Below, in pieces: positions 32,470 through 45,779 of a stretch of DNA of 64,000 nt. How positions within the stretch are numbered: the stretch's first letter is position 1; each line of letters opens with the position of its first letter. The position numbers were made by a program, and so were the translations under genes. This DNA comes from Ischnura elegans (lineage: Eukaryota; Arthropoda; Insecta; Odonata; Coenagrionidae): contig NC_060251.1 of the NCBI RefSeq assembly GCF_921293095.1, forward strand, positions 61,025,585 through 61,089,584, given 5' to 3'. The notes under the pieces are model-generated. The model ran no database searches. It was not told the origin of the DNA and saw only the letters and a list, made by a program, of their open reading frames with translations.

Positions 32470-35400
32470 ATGAAAGTCTTCTATCAAATCATTTTCGTAA
32501 TTTCTTTTGTTCATTTATTCTGGGCTTTTGAACTAAAGCATCACGATAACGAAGAACTACCCGCCGTCCTCGAAAATGTTCATTCCCGGTGTCCTAATAT
32601 CACTCAAGTTTACACACTCTCGGAGAAGTCTGTGCTTGGAGTTCCACTGTACGTGATCGAATTTTCCTCACAACCAGGACATCACCAACTATGTAAGTAA
32701 AGTTGAATGTCTAAGAAAACTATTTTAAAATTCATTTTGAGACATAAACCTACGAATAGAACATGCCCAATGGGCAGGCTGAACACCTTTTACAGTTCAA
32801 AAAGCTTGACGTCTGTATATTTTGCAACGCAAATGTGATAATGTCGCTGCATACGATTTAAAAGATAATACTTTAGGATAATTAGATGATCAGTTTCAAC
32901 CACGGAGGAATGATGCGTAAATTAGAAAGCCAGCTGATAAAAATGACTTAGCCGACGAAAGCATATGGTTAGACTGGAAGGCGAGGTCATTAATTTTTAA
33001 GGACCAGCACGCAAAAAAAACAGCGAGCATCTGTTTGATAGCGGTGAATGATTTCCGAATGTTAATTATGGCGCGAAATTTTAGTCATTTAACGCCGTTA
33101 TACTCTGCGTCATGTATGCACTTTTAAACACGCATAGATAGCGACTAGTAACCAATAAAAGGTTACTTAAAACTTAAAATGCTTTAATATAGCCTTCATT
33201 TAACCGAGATACCAATTTCAATGGAAAAAGAAACCGGAAAATTGCTTCGCGGGCTTATAGATATAGATATCTATAAACTTAAAGGTAAAAAAATAAAGGA
33301 AATGATTTTTTCTCATATTCCCACTTCACTATTCTCCATCGGGGGAATTTGTAGAATCGGTAAGAACAATAGAATAATTCGGTAAAATGTTTCAGTATAT
33401 TTTTTATCAAGCATAAACTCATACATTTAAGACTTATTATTCAACTATATGACTTAAAAACATACGGAAAAATTCACGAGCCAGAACACCCTCAAACGCT
33501 ATAATTTTATTGCCTAGATTTAAATTTTGTTTGATTGAAATTCGATTATTAAACGAGGGAAACCACAATAAATCTTCGCAGACGTGACTAAATAGAACTT
33601 AAATATACCAGTAAGCGGCGGCCATCAGGTTCGCAATTCACAATACATATAAACTATATAGCTATTCGCGAATTAATGGACTAGTTTGGAAACAAAATCC
33701 ACGATGACCAATTGCAGATTCCGAAATAAATTTCAGTTTTCCTAGAAATATTCTGTGGGAATCAACGAGTGATGGTGGTTTTTCGATTTGTATATGTTGT
33801 CTTTAGGGTCGTCAAAATTAAATAAAGCGCCATTAAATGGAGGAAAAATGCATTTAGTACTCGATTTACCACAAAATGCATAAAATTATTTCTTGGAAAT
33901 TAAAGCTCTCAAATTTAAGCAGCACTTGACGAATAACAGAATTTGTGAAAGGGAATGAGTCGCCTATCGAAATCTAAAGAACGTTTCCGGTAATACCAGG
34001 GTTTGAAATCAATCAACAGCAAAATTTTGCAATTCGTGGACCCGCAAAAAGGCGTTATTTGCAAGACGTTCGGAAGGCCCTAAGTCTCTACGGTCAAATC
34101 TCACTTTCAAAACATTCAATATTTAACTAAGTGACCAGATATTAGATTTCCACAGAGGGACACTTAACGTCATATTTTATATTACCACTATTCTGGTCTT
34201 ACAGCAAGTAGGACAACCTGCAAAATACCGATTTCTATCCCCTAATTCCGCACGAACGCTATGCTGCTAACGAGGTATATGGGAGAAGATATGATAGAAA
34301 ACTTTCCTTAATAAGTTAGAGCGTTGTGTTCATTAACTCGATTACTCCGATGAAATTGGAAGAAATAACATTCCATGTTGACCATAGAAATAAAATATGA
34401 AAACTCCTGGAAGTAGGTCGTCCTAATTATCATAAATTGAGAAAATTTCACAATTTGTGGGTGGATTTCAAAATTGAATTTCACACAACTATGTCACAAT
34501 TCTTGCAGCCATATGGAAACGCATAGTGGACAGACAAACAGACATCCTATTGAATAAATATTAAAAGTATAAATACCATTATCAAAATAAAATCATAAGT
34601 ATTACATACTCTGGGATCTGAGGAGTGTATTACCTCCATATAATAATTATTAATTGGAAACAAATACCATGTATTTTATCAAATAGAAGACTGCTCCAAT
34701 GGAAATACCTTCTTGTTGCCCTGATAAGCTAAAATTCCTCCTCCAATCAAGATGTACAAGAGAACTTTTTTTTAACTTTTACGGGTACTTTCCCTGAACT
34801 AGGTTATGTTCCGCACCCATAGCAATTCTCCATTTGGCTAGAGTATACTTTTTGCTCCTTGAAATTAATTGAAAAAGAGTTTCCATCAAAATAAGCATAG
34901 GTCTGAGTTTGAAATAACCTGTACAAATACATATGTAGAGCTCAAAATGGATAGCAATGTAGACTAAATTGATAATGTAGAATTTTGTTTTTGATGTCCA
35001 AAAAAAAACTACCAATGAAAATTTTGGATTTCAGTGAAACCAGAGTTCAAATATATAGCTAACATGCATGGCAATGAAGTCTTAGGAAGGGAACTACTCT
35101 TAAAACTAGCTGACTACTTATGTGAGTGCTACATGGCTGGGGACCCTGAAATTCAGAAGCTTATTCATCTCACTCGAATTCATCTCATGCCATCTATGAA
35201 CCCAGATGGTTGGCAACTAGCAACAGATACAGTAAGTTTCAATCTTTCAATGGAAGCTAATTTTTTACTTTTACCATTGCTTTTACAATATCAACAGATT
35301 ATTATAAAACAAATTTTAAGTATGTATTCATAAAAAAATGCAGTGGATAAAAGGTAAGGAAATTCCCTACAGAACAGAACTTTTAATCCTCATGAATGTT

Positions 35401-38400
35401 ATTTTGAAACTAGTAATTACAGAATTTTAATGCTGTTTTGTATCATTTTGATTTATGTTAACAATCAATTATCATCCACTTTCATTGCATTACTATTTCC
35501 AGGGTGGCCAAGATTATCTTCTAGGACGCTACAATAACCACAGTATTGATCTGAATAGAAATTTCCCTGATCTTGATAGGATAATGTTTGGAAATGAACA
35601 AGCTCACATCGAACACAATAATCATCTCCTTCAGCAAGTTGATCACTTAACAGAACCAGTAAGTACTCGTGCTAATTTAAGTATTAGCCATTCATTTAAT
35701 GATAATATGGACCTCAAAAATACACTGGTTGTGTTTTCCTATTGATTGTGAATTCATTGGGAAAATAAGATGTGACACACTTTACTCGGAGAAATTATTA
35801 ATGTGCATAGAACATGAACAGACTTTTAATGAAATACTATCTATTAGAATGTGCACTCCTACTCCTCTGCTAGACCTTCAATCAAATGTAGCTACACACC
35901 CTTAAGTTATAGGAAAATTTCATGATTTTTGGGGAAAGGAAATACTGCATTATACAATATGCAGAGTAAGGCCATTTTCACACGCACTAGCATTGTCAAT
36001 GCCACATGAAATATGTATAATCAAATGGATGCTTTCATATAATGTCCGCCAGGGCATCTCTGGTGATGAACTCGGCAAATCAGATGCCAGAGTACTATCA
36101 CCACAAATCAATTTCAATGGTTTTTAAAGGCACATTCATGCTGACTTGGCTGGTGCTGGAGAAGAGGCATTACTTCAATATTAAATTTCCCTTAATTCAC
36201 ATCCAAAATCAAAATGGCTGTCAGTATTACTGTGACAATAGTCTATGGCCGGTGCCAGTAATAGTCTAAAGATGTCCTAATGGTGAAAACTGCTTAATGC
36301 TCTTAAGTGCCTTATGTAAAATGTGAAATTTACATTTCCCAACTGAAAAGCAACTATGCCTACCAGGGACGCAGCAAGGAATTAAGGATAGGGAGGGTTT
36401 AAGCGCAGCTAAATCTGGGGGGTCGGCAGATATGGAATACCCACCAGGGAAAGAGGGTAATATAAGGGCACTCCCCCAGAAAATTTTTAAGATAATGGTT
36501 AAAAATGGTGAGTTTTATTGCTTTTGGGGAATATTTTATCAATCCTTAACACAATCATATAAGTAATATTAATCCAATAGGTTTGTTTACTATCACTTTT
36601 TTATTGCCTAAATCGAAAGATTATTACTCCTGGAGTACGTACTTCACGCTTTTAGATTTTTTATGACGATATCTATTTTCCGCGATCAAATGAAAAGTGA
36701 AAATTTTCAAGCGCGCAACAATGCGACGGCTAAGTATGAATGCTGGGAAAAGCCCATGTGACATCCTTATGGTTCCCGACTCCGCAGTCTAAGGTGACCT
36801 TGGGGTGAGGATGTATGTGCCGTTGTGATGCTGGCTGCTAGCAGGTAGCAGAGTACCCTGCTAGCTGGTAGCGCTTGGCTTGAATAAGGATTATTAATAC
36901 CTCATGAAACGAAGGAAACTTTCCGACCTTAGGCAGTTTTAATAGGTGATTATTAAGGCATGTTTCCCTGAGCTCTGTGCCTCATGCATGCATTGGTAAT
37001 CTCAGACGATGTAAAACTCCTATCTACTCGTATAGAAGCTAGGTCCCTGTGACGTCACGTGGAGTGGCATCGCATGGGTGCCAATATGGCCTTTTTCTAA
37101 TGAGGATAAAATTGACCATTGCCATTCGTCTAAACCGGTATTTCTAAATCAAATAATTTATATATTATGAATACACTAATGGTGGGTAACAAATCACAAT
37201 CAATGCCTTTCGTTTTCTTTGATGAAGGAAACTACCCTATTAAGCAAAATTGATTAAACTTAAAAATTGCTCTGAGCTCTGGTTTATCCCCCAAACCCCC
37301 CCTCGCTGCACTGCTAATTTCAACTAATGATTCCTTTCCAGATCCAACCAGAGACTAAAGCAGTCATGCGTCTTATCATGCAAGTTCCATTTGTTCTCTC
37401 TGCGAATCTACATGGAGGTGACCTGGTGGCTAATTATCCATACGATGCCAGCCGATCAGGAGCTTTGACAGAATATTCTAAGTCTCCAGATGACCAAACA
37501 TTTAGGTATTAATTTGCAGCCATCTGAAAATCTTTCTCATAGTCCAAGATTTTGAAAAGCTATATGGATTGGTGATGGAAAATGAAAAATGTGAAGGAAC
37601 CATTTAAACCTCTGACTATAAACTTTTTCTTAAAATTTCTTCAAGGACTTTACTATGAGAATTAAAAAATTTCCTTCCACCCTCTGTTACAAGCAAAAAT
37701 AAAATGTTACTATTCCATAAGGAGTTAAAAAGTAAAATGCTGTTGAGGATATCTTAAATCATCAAAGTCTGCCTGAAAATCAGAAGTGTTGACCTTCTTC
37801 CTTCAAAAGCATTGCAAATGAAAAATACTGCATTGTTTACAAAAAGTGGTACCTTAAGAAAAATTATTTTCAGTTAAAATATAAATAATTCAATATTTAC
37901 CACACATAGAAGCTACATCTTTCACAGCATCTTATTCAACAACCACTGCAGTAAGCAATAAAAAAGATAAATTCTGAAGAAAAAACAAAAGTATTGAAGG
38001 TGATCTATAATATATGATCTTTCTCCCAACAAACTATTCATATAAAAACATGAGGGAAAACCCAAAATATGACTTTCTTGACCTTAAAAATAATAATATC
38101 ATCCATTAATCCATCTCATTAGGCACCTGGCTCAAACATATGCTTCCTTACATCATGGTGGGATGGCTGATGCAAAAAGGGCTGGTTGTGGGACTGACGG
38201 ATTCAATTTTGGAAGACAGGGTGGAATAACAAACGGAGCAGCATGGTACAGTGTTCAAGGTGGAATGCAAGACTTCAACTACCTATCCTCCAATGATTTT
38301 GAAATAACCTTAGAGCTTGGATGTGATAAGTATCCAGATGCTGACACTTTGTCTCATGAGTGGGAAAACAACAAGGATTCCCTGATTGGATTCATTTGGC

Positions 38401-41400
38401 AGGTACATGAATGGAGAATTTTTATTTATGGAATAAAATTAATATGGGAAATCAATTGACCCTATTTTCAACATGGCATATTGCAAGGTTTACTGACGAC
38501 TACTGCAAATTGATTATCTTTTTGGAAATAATAGAATAAAACTAACCATCAAATTCTTAAAATAAATAATGCCTTGAATACCTTATTGCCCTTAAAAATA
38601 GTAATTTTATATAGTGGACTCTTTGAATCAAACTCAGCTTCAAATTCTTGACGTAGATAATGCCTCAAATGCCTTCTTGAATCTAAAGATAATAATTTCC
38701 AATGAAGTATAATTAGTAATTTATTATTTATATTTCAAACCTTTAAAATGCAGCCAAATGCACAGAATTCCTTTATTTTCTCTATTCTAAGGCTCACATT
38801 GGAGTGAAAGGCGTGGTTAAAGATGCCCTAACTGGAAAGCCAATATCAAATGCCATAATACACACCAAGAATATCACTGATGGACGGAATGATGACATTG
38901 ATCATGACATAACTTCAGGTTTGTTCTAAGTTACATGCATGCATTTGCTTATAAAAATATACATATATATTTATATAAATTATGAATCCTTATAGTATGC
39001 ATTGGCGGCAACAGGGGTGGGCCCCGGCCCACCCAAATAAGACGGACATAATTTCAGAATCAAAGTCCATAGTTAAACTTTATTTTATAAACCAAAAATA
39101 AATTGTTTACAGTTATAGGCACATGGAAAACCACTTCGTAAATTTGCTATACAATTTTGTATTGTCCATATTAACTCCGTAACATAAAACAAATACACTC
39201 AAAGTGGAGTTAATGACATATTTATCCACATTAACTTGAGGTTAGGCCCAACCATTTTATAATCTAGGCCACCCATGTGACATGCTAGAGTCACTGCAGA
39301 TGGTATGGCATCCTACATGGAGCCAAGCAAGCTTCTAAAGGCCTAATTACAGCCAAAAACTGCCTATGGCCCTTGACTAGGTGTTGTCCACTTTTTATGA
39401 GTAGGTTATTTATTTAGAGTTTGACACATTAACTTATGAAGAGGGAACTGAGCACTGAAAGAAAGTATAGTTCATAAGAGGATAAACAACAATGAAACAT
39501 GTGAGCAGGGGCGGATTCAGTATCACATTTGGGGGAGGTAATGACCTGGGTTGTGGGAGAATGGATTACTAATATTGAATATGGAATACAATACTGATAA
39601 AAGGGCATACTCCTATGTACATTTTTTTTAAATACCCATTTTTACGCATTTTGGAGCCTAAAATTTCATTTTCATTTTTACCAACAAATGACACTGAACA
39701 ATTTCGGATATTTAAGGATACAAAAACTAATAAAATTATGTAATCAGTTTTGATAAAATATTGGGATTATGGCCTGTGACACCTCCTAAATCTACACCAC
39801 GACCCCCCAACACATGATGCTATTGCAAGCAGATTGCCAGTAACTGAGAAGCATTGACCTGCTTGGCAGGAGTTTGTGATATCACCACCATATCCCCAAA
39901 AGGATTAACGCTGATGATTTCTAGGCGCCAATAGCTCAAGATGGCGGTAATGGATTAAACACTAGAAAAATACACGTCTCTACATTTTTCAAAATATAAT
40001 GATTAAAAAAAATATGAACCAATTTCTACTGAACTGCCTCCAGCTATTAACTTTGCCATGTTAGATTGATAAACTATCAGGTATTACACAATTGTGTCAT
40101 AAAATATTTTTGCAAATTCAACATCAAGCCATGAGCTTCAAGAGCATCATTACATAATGGTTGAAACCCATGGCCTCACTCTCTCTTAAATACCTAGCTA
40201 GAACCATAAATTGAAAAAATTATGCACAAACTTCTTACATTTTCATTGAAGTATTCTACCAATTAAGGTTTCCATGGTGAACTTAGGAAGCATTCTGGCA
40301 GCCTACCTTTTCTTCATGTACTTCCCTCTTCAAGTCACAATAAGGCTTCCTTTCGTTCTATCTAAAAATCATTTTCTCTTCCTTCCTCTCCCTCATTTAC
40401 CTAACACTCTACCCTCTAACACTGTTTTCAACATCCCCTCCCCACTAAGTACTCACTTCATCCATACCTTGTCTCCTTCGTATCTCATCTAGAAGCTGCC
40501 TCTCCTCACCCACCATGTCCAGTACTTCATCTTTCCTCCTCCTCTTCCCTTCTCCATTCTTCTCCACACCTATATCTCAAATGCTTCCAGTATTCTCTCC
40601 TCCTTTTTCCTAAGAGTCAATGTTTCTGCTCCGGAAAGAACAAACACTCCAGATCAGACTCTTCGCTAACATTTTCTTAAAACTCTTACATAATGATCCT
40701 CTCATAAGCTCCTTCCAGTTCATTAATGCCTCACTTGCAGACACAATTCTCTTACTGGTGTCCTTACTGCTGCGCCAGTTTTCCTCTAAGAAGCTGCCCA
40801 AATAGTTGAATTGCTCAACACGCACAAGTTTTTCCCCACCAACTTTTACACTGATACTCATATTCTTAGCTTGCAATGCTTAACAAAACTGCATAACCTT
40901 GGTCTTCTTGTGATTAATTCTTATGCCATACTCCTTGCAACGCTTGTCTAATGCATCCACCAGAGCCTGTAGCCCACTCTCTGAGTGGCTAATCAATGCC
41001 TGATCATCTGCGAACCTCGCCAATTTTAAAATCATTCCTCCCGCTTTTACTACGGCTTCTAATTCATCCCACGCTTCTCTTACGATCTCCTCGGCATTCA
41101 CATTAGAAAGAAAAGGTGGTATTGGAGAGCCTTACCTCACTCCTAGGCCTATACTTGCCCACCCAGATTCCCCGTCCATTACCCTCACTTCAAACATAGG
41201 ATAGAATAATAAACGATCATCCTGTTCTAATGATTAACACCATCATAACTTTGCCCATGAGTCGATAGGTGCCACCTGAATTAATCCGGGATAATAGTCT
41301 GAAGTCAGGCTGATGCCAGTGGTAGCAAATTTTGGGCATCAAATACAGGATGTTAAAATCTCACACCCATGTGCAAAACTGTAAATTGCTTGGTGGGATT

Positions 41401-42363
41401 CTCCAAGTACTCTACCCTGATAAATAGCCTTTCTCAGAGTAATTTAAAATTTTAAAAAATACGACATCCTGTGTTTGAACAAAATGACTAGGATAGAAAA
41501 ATGCTATTTTTCGGGTAAGTAATCAAAATAATCTTTTTCACTATGTTTCATATCAATTACCCATTTCTCATTTAAATCAAGGAGTTAAGTGGCGTGAAAT
41601 AACCATAGCCGTTGACTCACATATAACCCAAAAGACTATTACTATATTACTCATTTCAGTTCATGGTGGAGATTACTACCGGCTTTTGACACCAGGAGAC
41701 TACGAAATAACAGCAGTTTCCCCAGGCTACAACCCTCAAACAAGACGAGTTAAAGTTCGAGAACATGGAGAAAAAAGTGAAGCAATGCTGATTGATTTCT
41801 GGCTACAGCCTATACTTCCACCTTCAAGACCAATGGAAGATGATGATGTTTTTGAGGTAAAACGTTTTTCCCATTTTGATGTTTATATTACTTGGAAAAG
41901 GAAACAGCATTAGTTTCATTGGTTAAATAGCAAAATCAAAGTATCTAACGCAAGTCAGTATCAATGTGGAAATTTTTTTTTTCGAATAAGTTTTGCTTCC
42001 AAACACAATACATATCAAAAGGGCAGCGGTCTAATCGAACTTAAATAAATATTATTTTTAATTTCAAATTCCAAAATTTTCAACTAAAATATGATAAGAA
42101 CACTTTCTGAAGTATCGTGAATTGCAAAACTTAAATACTTCAAAATTTTAAGTGTTGGAAGGAAATGCCAAAGGTGATCAATCAACCCAGAATGATTTTT
42201 GATGAAACAGGATTAATATAAGATGTATCTGCCATTACAGCTCGGCCAAGAATCCAGTGGAACACCAAGAAATTCTGAGTATGACACTTATAATGAGCTA
42301 CTTAAAGACCGTCTACGGAAGAAATGGATCTACAACATTTACAAAAGAGCAGTAAAACAGTAG
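32470..42363 (+). CDS. CPE: Carboxypeptidase E-like secreted metallocarboxypeptidase
   Basis: Zinc carboxypeptidase of family M14, N/E subfamily, which trims C-terminal Lys/Arg from peptides, typically prohormone intermediates in the secretory pathway. Exons are 32470-32692, 35035-35231, 35503-35658, 37342-37505, 38123-38402, 38792-38918, 41660-41856 and 42241-42363. Phases agree and give 488 residues. A signal peptide ([19 protein letters not shown]) starts the protein. Zinc ligands are His86 and Glu89 (NMHGNE) and His216 (SANLHGGD). Substrate-site Asn158-Arg159 lie in DLNRNFPDL; Tyr300 and catalytic Glu311 lie in GGMQDFNYL and FEITLELG. A transthyretin-like domain follows (about 341-440), then an acidic linker and a basic C-terminal segment that could be the amphipathic membrane-binding helix of CPE. 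There is one catalytic domain, so it is not CPD. CPE is preferred over CPM/CPN from the [10 protein letters not shown] and [11 protein letters not shown] regions and the absence of a GPI-type hydrophobic tail. Confidence 0.88.
32693..35034 (+). other. Carboxypeptidase intron 1
   Basis: A 2.3-kb AT-rich intron between the signal-peptide exon and the zinc-site exon. No repeat, exon or RNA gene was recognised in it. Confidence 0.5.
36364..37313. mobile_element. hAT-type MITE interrupted by a 660-bp insertion
   Basis: The outer parts match the MITEs at 6655 and 50947. The left part starts CAGGGACGCAGCAAGG and carries the AAATGGTGAGTTTTATTG block. The right part has GAGCTCTGG, TTTATCCCCCAAA and CTCGCTGCACTG. 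The copy at 50947 runs continuously through the point where about 36579-37239 is inserted here. The inserted segment contains repeated CTGCTAGC words and is unassigned. No matching 8-bp flank was found. It lies in carboxypeptidase intron 3. Confidence 0.58.
39000..39800. repeat. Cluster of MITE-like repeats in carboxypeptidase intron 6
   Basis: About 39010-39050 carries GGTGGGCCCCGGCCCACCC, a palindromic word typical of some hAT-type MITE ends, and a GGCCACCC stretch recurs near 39270. A second unit starts CAGGGGCGGATTCAG (39506) and may end near 39800 at a decayed complement (CCTAAATCTACACCACG). Boundaries and target duplications are not clear. Confidence 0.35.
40290..41240 (-). mobile_element. 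LINE reverse transcriptase fragment
   Basis: The minus strand encodes [15 protein letters not shown] (the FADD box of the reverse transcriptase), [26 protein letters not shown] and, further on, a [17 protein letters not shown] segment of the post-RT region. The reading is broken in several places and the 5' half is missing. It is a different family from the LINE at 45780, and lies antisense within carboxypeptidase intron 6. Confidence 0.75.
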
Positions 42364-42536
42364 ATGTTCGAATTTCTGGCATTTATCTTTTGATGTCTAT
42401 CATAGGCATTACATTCTAGCACAAATAATGAAGGGAAAATTTTATTTTTAATATGAACACTTTGTTAAACATATCCTTCTTCCACAAATTATATATGAAT
42501 ATAAATATATATTAACATTAATAGCCGAGAACTAAA

Positions 42537-42542
42537 AATAAA
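42537..42542 (+). terminator. Polyadenylation signal of the carboxypeptidase gene
   Basis: AATAAA lies 174 bp after the TAG stop codon at 42361-42363, giving a short 3' UTR. It is the first such signal after the stop codon. Confidence 0.55.
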
Positions 42543-42559
42543 ACACAGCAGCAATCATA

Positions 42560-43360
42560 CCATGAGCATTTTTCATTTAAATTATACATACTTTGACTAT
42601 CATAGATAATTTTATAGGAGTTAAGGAGTGCGTGTAAAATATTTTAATGACCCTCAAAAAGGCAGAAATTTGTTGATATGAAGTTATTGAAGATTACATT
42701 ACATATTATTTACAGATACTTAACTAAATTGAAAACCTACCTATGAAATGCATTTGATCAACACAAAATTGCAAACAAAAATAACAGAGTTGGTGACTCA
42801 TAATAAACCTAAGATTAAAAAAGTTTTTGAGGTAACATTGGTTAATGCAGTACATAATTCCACAATAACTGAAATGTAATAGAATAATTAACGGGTAAAT
42901 ATATGGAGATAAATGTAATTATACTTCCCCTTCAACAAAACCTGAAGTTTTATTTACATAAAAATTAACACATGAAAAAGTATGGTGGACACTTTGGCTC
43001 AATTGATTAAGATTAATGCCACCTTATACTTGAAAGTATTTTACAGATGCCGCTTTTCTCCAACAATCAGCTAATTACTAGGAAATTATTCCTATGCTCT
43101 GACATACAGAAATGTATGACACAGGTTCATAGAGCAATACTATTTAAGTGAGTACCATTCGGAAAGAGAGGCTAACTACACCAGTGAACATAAGTGATCA
43201 GAAAAACCATGATGGACAATAGTTAACTTCCTATTTATAAGAATATATTTCAAACGATATGATAAACATTACAAAAAATAGTCATACGAGGATCTAAGAT
43301 TGTAAATCTTGTCCATAATTTTCAATAGAACATACTCATATTCAGGCATTTTTGAATAAA
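42560..43360. other. Intergenic, nothing recognised
   Basis: AT-rich sequence between the carboxypeptidase 3' end and the foldback at 43369. No coding or repeat signal. Confidence 0.4.
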
Positions 43361-43368
43361 AAACTCTT

Positions 43369-43625
43369 TCGATACCTCCATTCCAAAAATGCTCAACAAT
43401 CGCCCACCGAATCAAATCAGTTCATCTAGTAGCCCTACAATACCAATCTGCTCAACTGGCAGTGTCCGGAGCATAAATGCTCACCTCCAAGCTTGGAGAA
43501 TAGGAGATGAGCGTTTTTGCTTCGGACACTGCTAGCTGAGCAGACTCTTATTATTGGGCTACTAGACGAGCGATGTGTTTCGGTGGGCGATTGTTGAGTG
43601 TTTTTGCAGGGGAGGTATTGCTTTC
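43369..43625. repeat. Foldback element with about 125-bp arms
   Basis: The sequence is an imperfect palindrome centred on CTCCAAGCTTGGAG (43485-43498). Matching blocks in order outward are CAGTGTCCGnAGCA, CTGCTCA, CTAGTAGCCC and CTCAACAATCGCCCACCGAA, ending at ATACCTCC. There is almost no loop. It could be a foldback MITE or a source of double-stranded RNA. No coding sequence. Confidence 0.72.
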
Positions 43626-43629
43626 TTTC

Positions 43630-45779
43630 AACAGAGAAATAAATTTTGAGGGAAGAAGCATGTTCTTTTATTGGAGTTGATTCTTCAGTGCAAAGTATGT
43701 CAACACTGATACTAATGGATAATGCCTTGAGTAGTCACGGGAAAGAATTAAGTGGGATTTCATTATTTTTTTAAAAATGATCCAACGGTTGGTATGGATA
43801 ATTTTTTAGGAAATTACTTTTTACGTGCAATTTTTAGAAAAATAACACTTCATTCATCAGGATAGAATGCCACAAGCTCAGCCTCCGCAGTTATCTCTAG
43901 CTCAAAGGATTCCAAAATAAGTACAATTGTTATACATGCACATTATCAGCAACCAGACACGATGTACCACATTACAATTTGGCAGGCTTTTTTCTTAAGG
44001 AAGAGATGTTTAGGGATAACTGGGATTTTATTGAGGGGGAAGTGCAAGCTCTAGATGGGAGGATGCCAGCTGGAAGCTTTGAAAATTGGCATTGGGGTGA
44101 GTGGGAAGGTGGAATACCTAGCAGAACGAGGAAGACTAGGGGTAAGGGACTAGATGGGGGCGGAATATATACCCCATACTGCCTCCACCTATTGGAAACT
44201 ACTTCTAAAATTCATCCTCGGCCATAAAAAATGTATGCCTGCCTCATCAAGAGCCCTCAACACCAATCTTAAAATGCAGATACTAACTTAGACACTTCAT
44301 CAGATTCCTTTTACTGACCATAAAAAAACTAAAGAATAAATTCCTATAGGAAAACAACTTTAAATTACATTCTACTCACTTAAAGGTACCTACAGTATAA
44401 GAGGACATTTTGGTCACATGAGAGTCATCACTTAAGGTTTCTCCTAAATGATACAAATTTTAATAATTGAAGACTCCCATCAATAAATTTATAGAAAAAA
44501 TAATTCCATAGATATAATTATTTTAAAAGTAAAGAAATAATGACAGTCATTGCTAAAATTTCTTTTCTTTAGTTTTTCTGGAAAATATCCAACTGATATG
44601 AATAAAGTCATGATAAACATCACCAATCACCGTAATAATTTCTCATTATTATAATTGACAATGATTGTACTGTAGTGGTGATAATACAAATTTAAGTAAT
44701 AATATCCAGTGCATAAACATCAGTGTCTAAATGTTGTCAGCTTAGATATGTGCAAATAAAGTTTTTAGAAGTACTGCTAAATACTTCATGTGTTACGTGT
44801 TTATTGTTTAAATCTGACAGTTCTGTGATAACTGCATATTTTTCATCTCGTTTCAATAATGTGAGTACCAAAACAGGCATCAAATTAGGTCCATCTAGAG
44901 ATGTCAAACAATAAAAAATGAAAACTTAGACTGTCTCCTCTTCGAATCAACTGAATGGGACTCTCCTTCTTAAGGAACTATGCACTTTGGTAGACAGGGC
45001 TTGGACCCAAAGTCAAGCAGGTGTATTTACGAAGATAAATTATACATTCCCCATCCTAGGGCAAGTGTGTATATTGAAGTAATATGCTTTTTGTTATGAG
45101 AATACAAAGTTATATATTGAAGAAAAGGGTAAAAATATTTTTTCCGAGTGTCCCTGAGGGCCCTGTAAATGTATTTACAAGCTGTATTATTCATAGCCAT
45201 GGAAATGTTTATGGCATATGTATCTGTCCATTATTGAATAAAACATAGATAATGCTCTTCAGTAATTATTTCTTTGATTTTTAACTGGATCACATCTTCC
45301 TCTCCTTCCACATTATACCTACTCAAGAGTAGAAGGAACAAACAGATATTGATGATAAGAAAATATGGGATACTTTCTGCATATGAGGCAGCCCAGGTGA
45401 AAATAATCATTAGATTAGTTGAAAACTGGGTTGGTTATTTAAAATCTGCAAAACCGAATACTTTATTCTCATCTAATATGGATTTTCTCAAATTTGTGCC
45501 GTCCACCATCACATCAAGACAGCCTAAAAGCCAGCTTTCCCTCTTGTGACAAATGGGTGGTGAGCTTGCCTGCCAAAATAGGCAAAACTTCATTTTTTTT
45601 CTTTACCATCCAGTTATCTGGGGCAGCAACAATTTTTTTCCACTGGACAATACAATAATCACTTCAATGCTATAACTTACGGTCATAGTGGCATTAGACC
45701 AAAGCTGTAATGATGGAGGTAAAGCAGAGAGGAAGGTAACATATTCACAACTGTGGAAGATGAGAAGCAGCAGAAAAGA
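43630..45779. other. Intergenic, unassigned
   Basis: Contains an 82-codon frame (43979-44227, Gly/Trp-rich) and a 91-codon frame (45274-45549) with no recognised motif. No RNA gene or repeat terminus was identified. Confidence 0.35.

Noticed and set aside
43979-44227. 82-codon Gly/Trp-rich frame
   Set aside because: No splice signals, motif or promoter support; its composition suggests a repeat piece.
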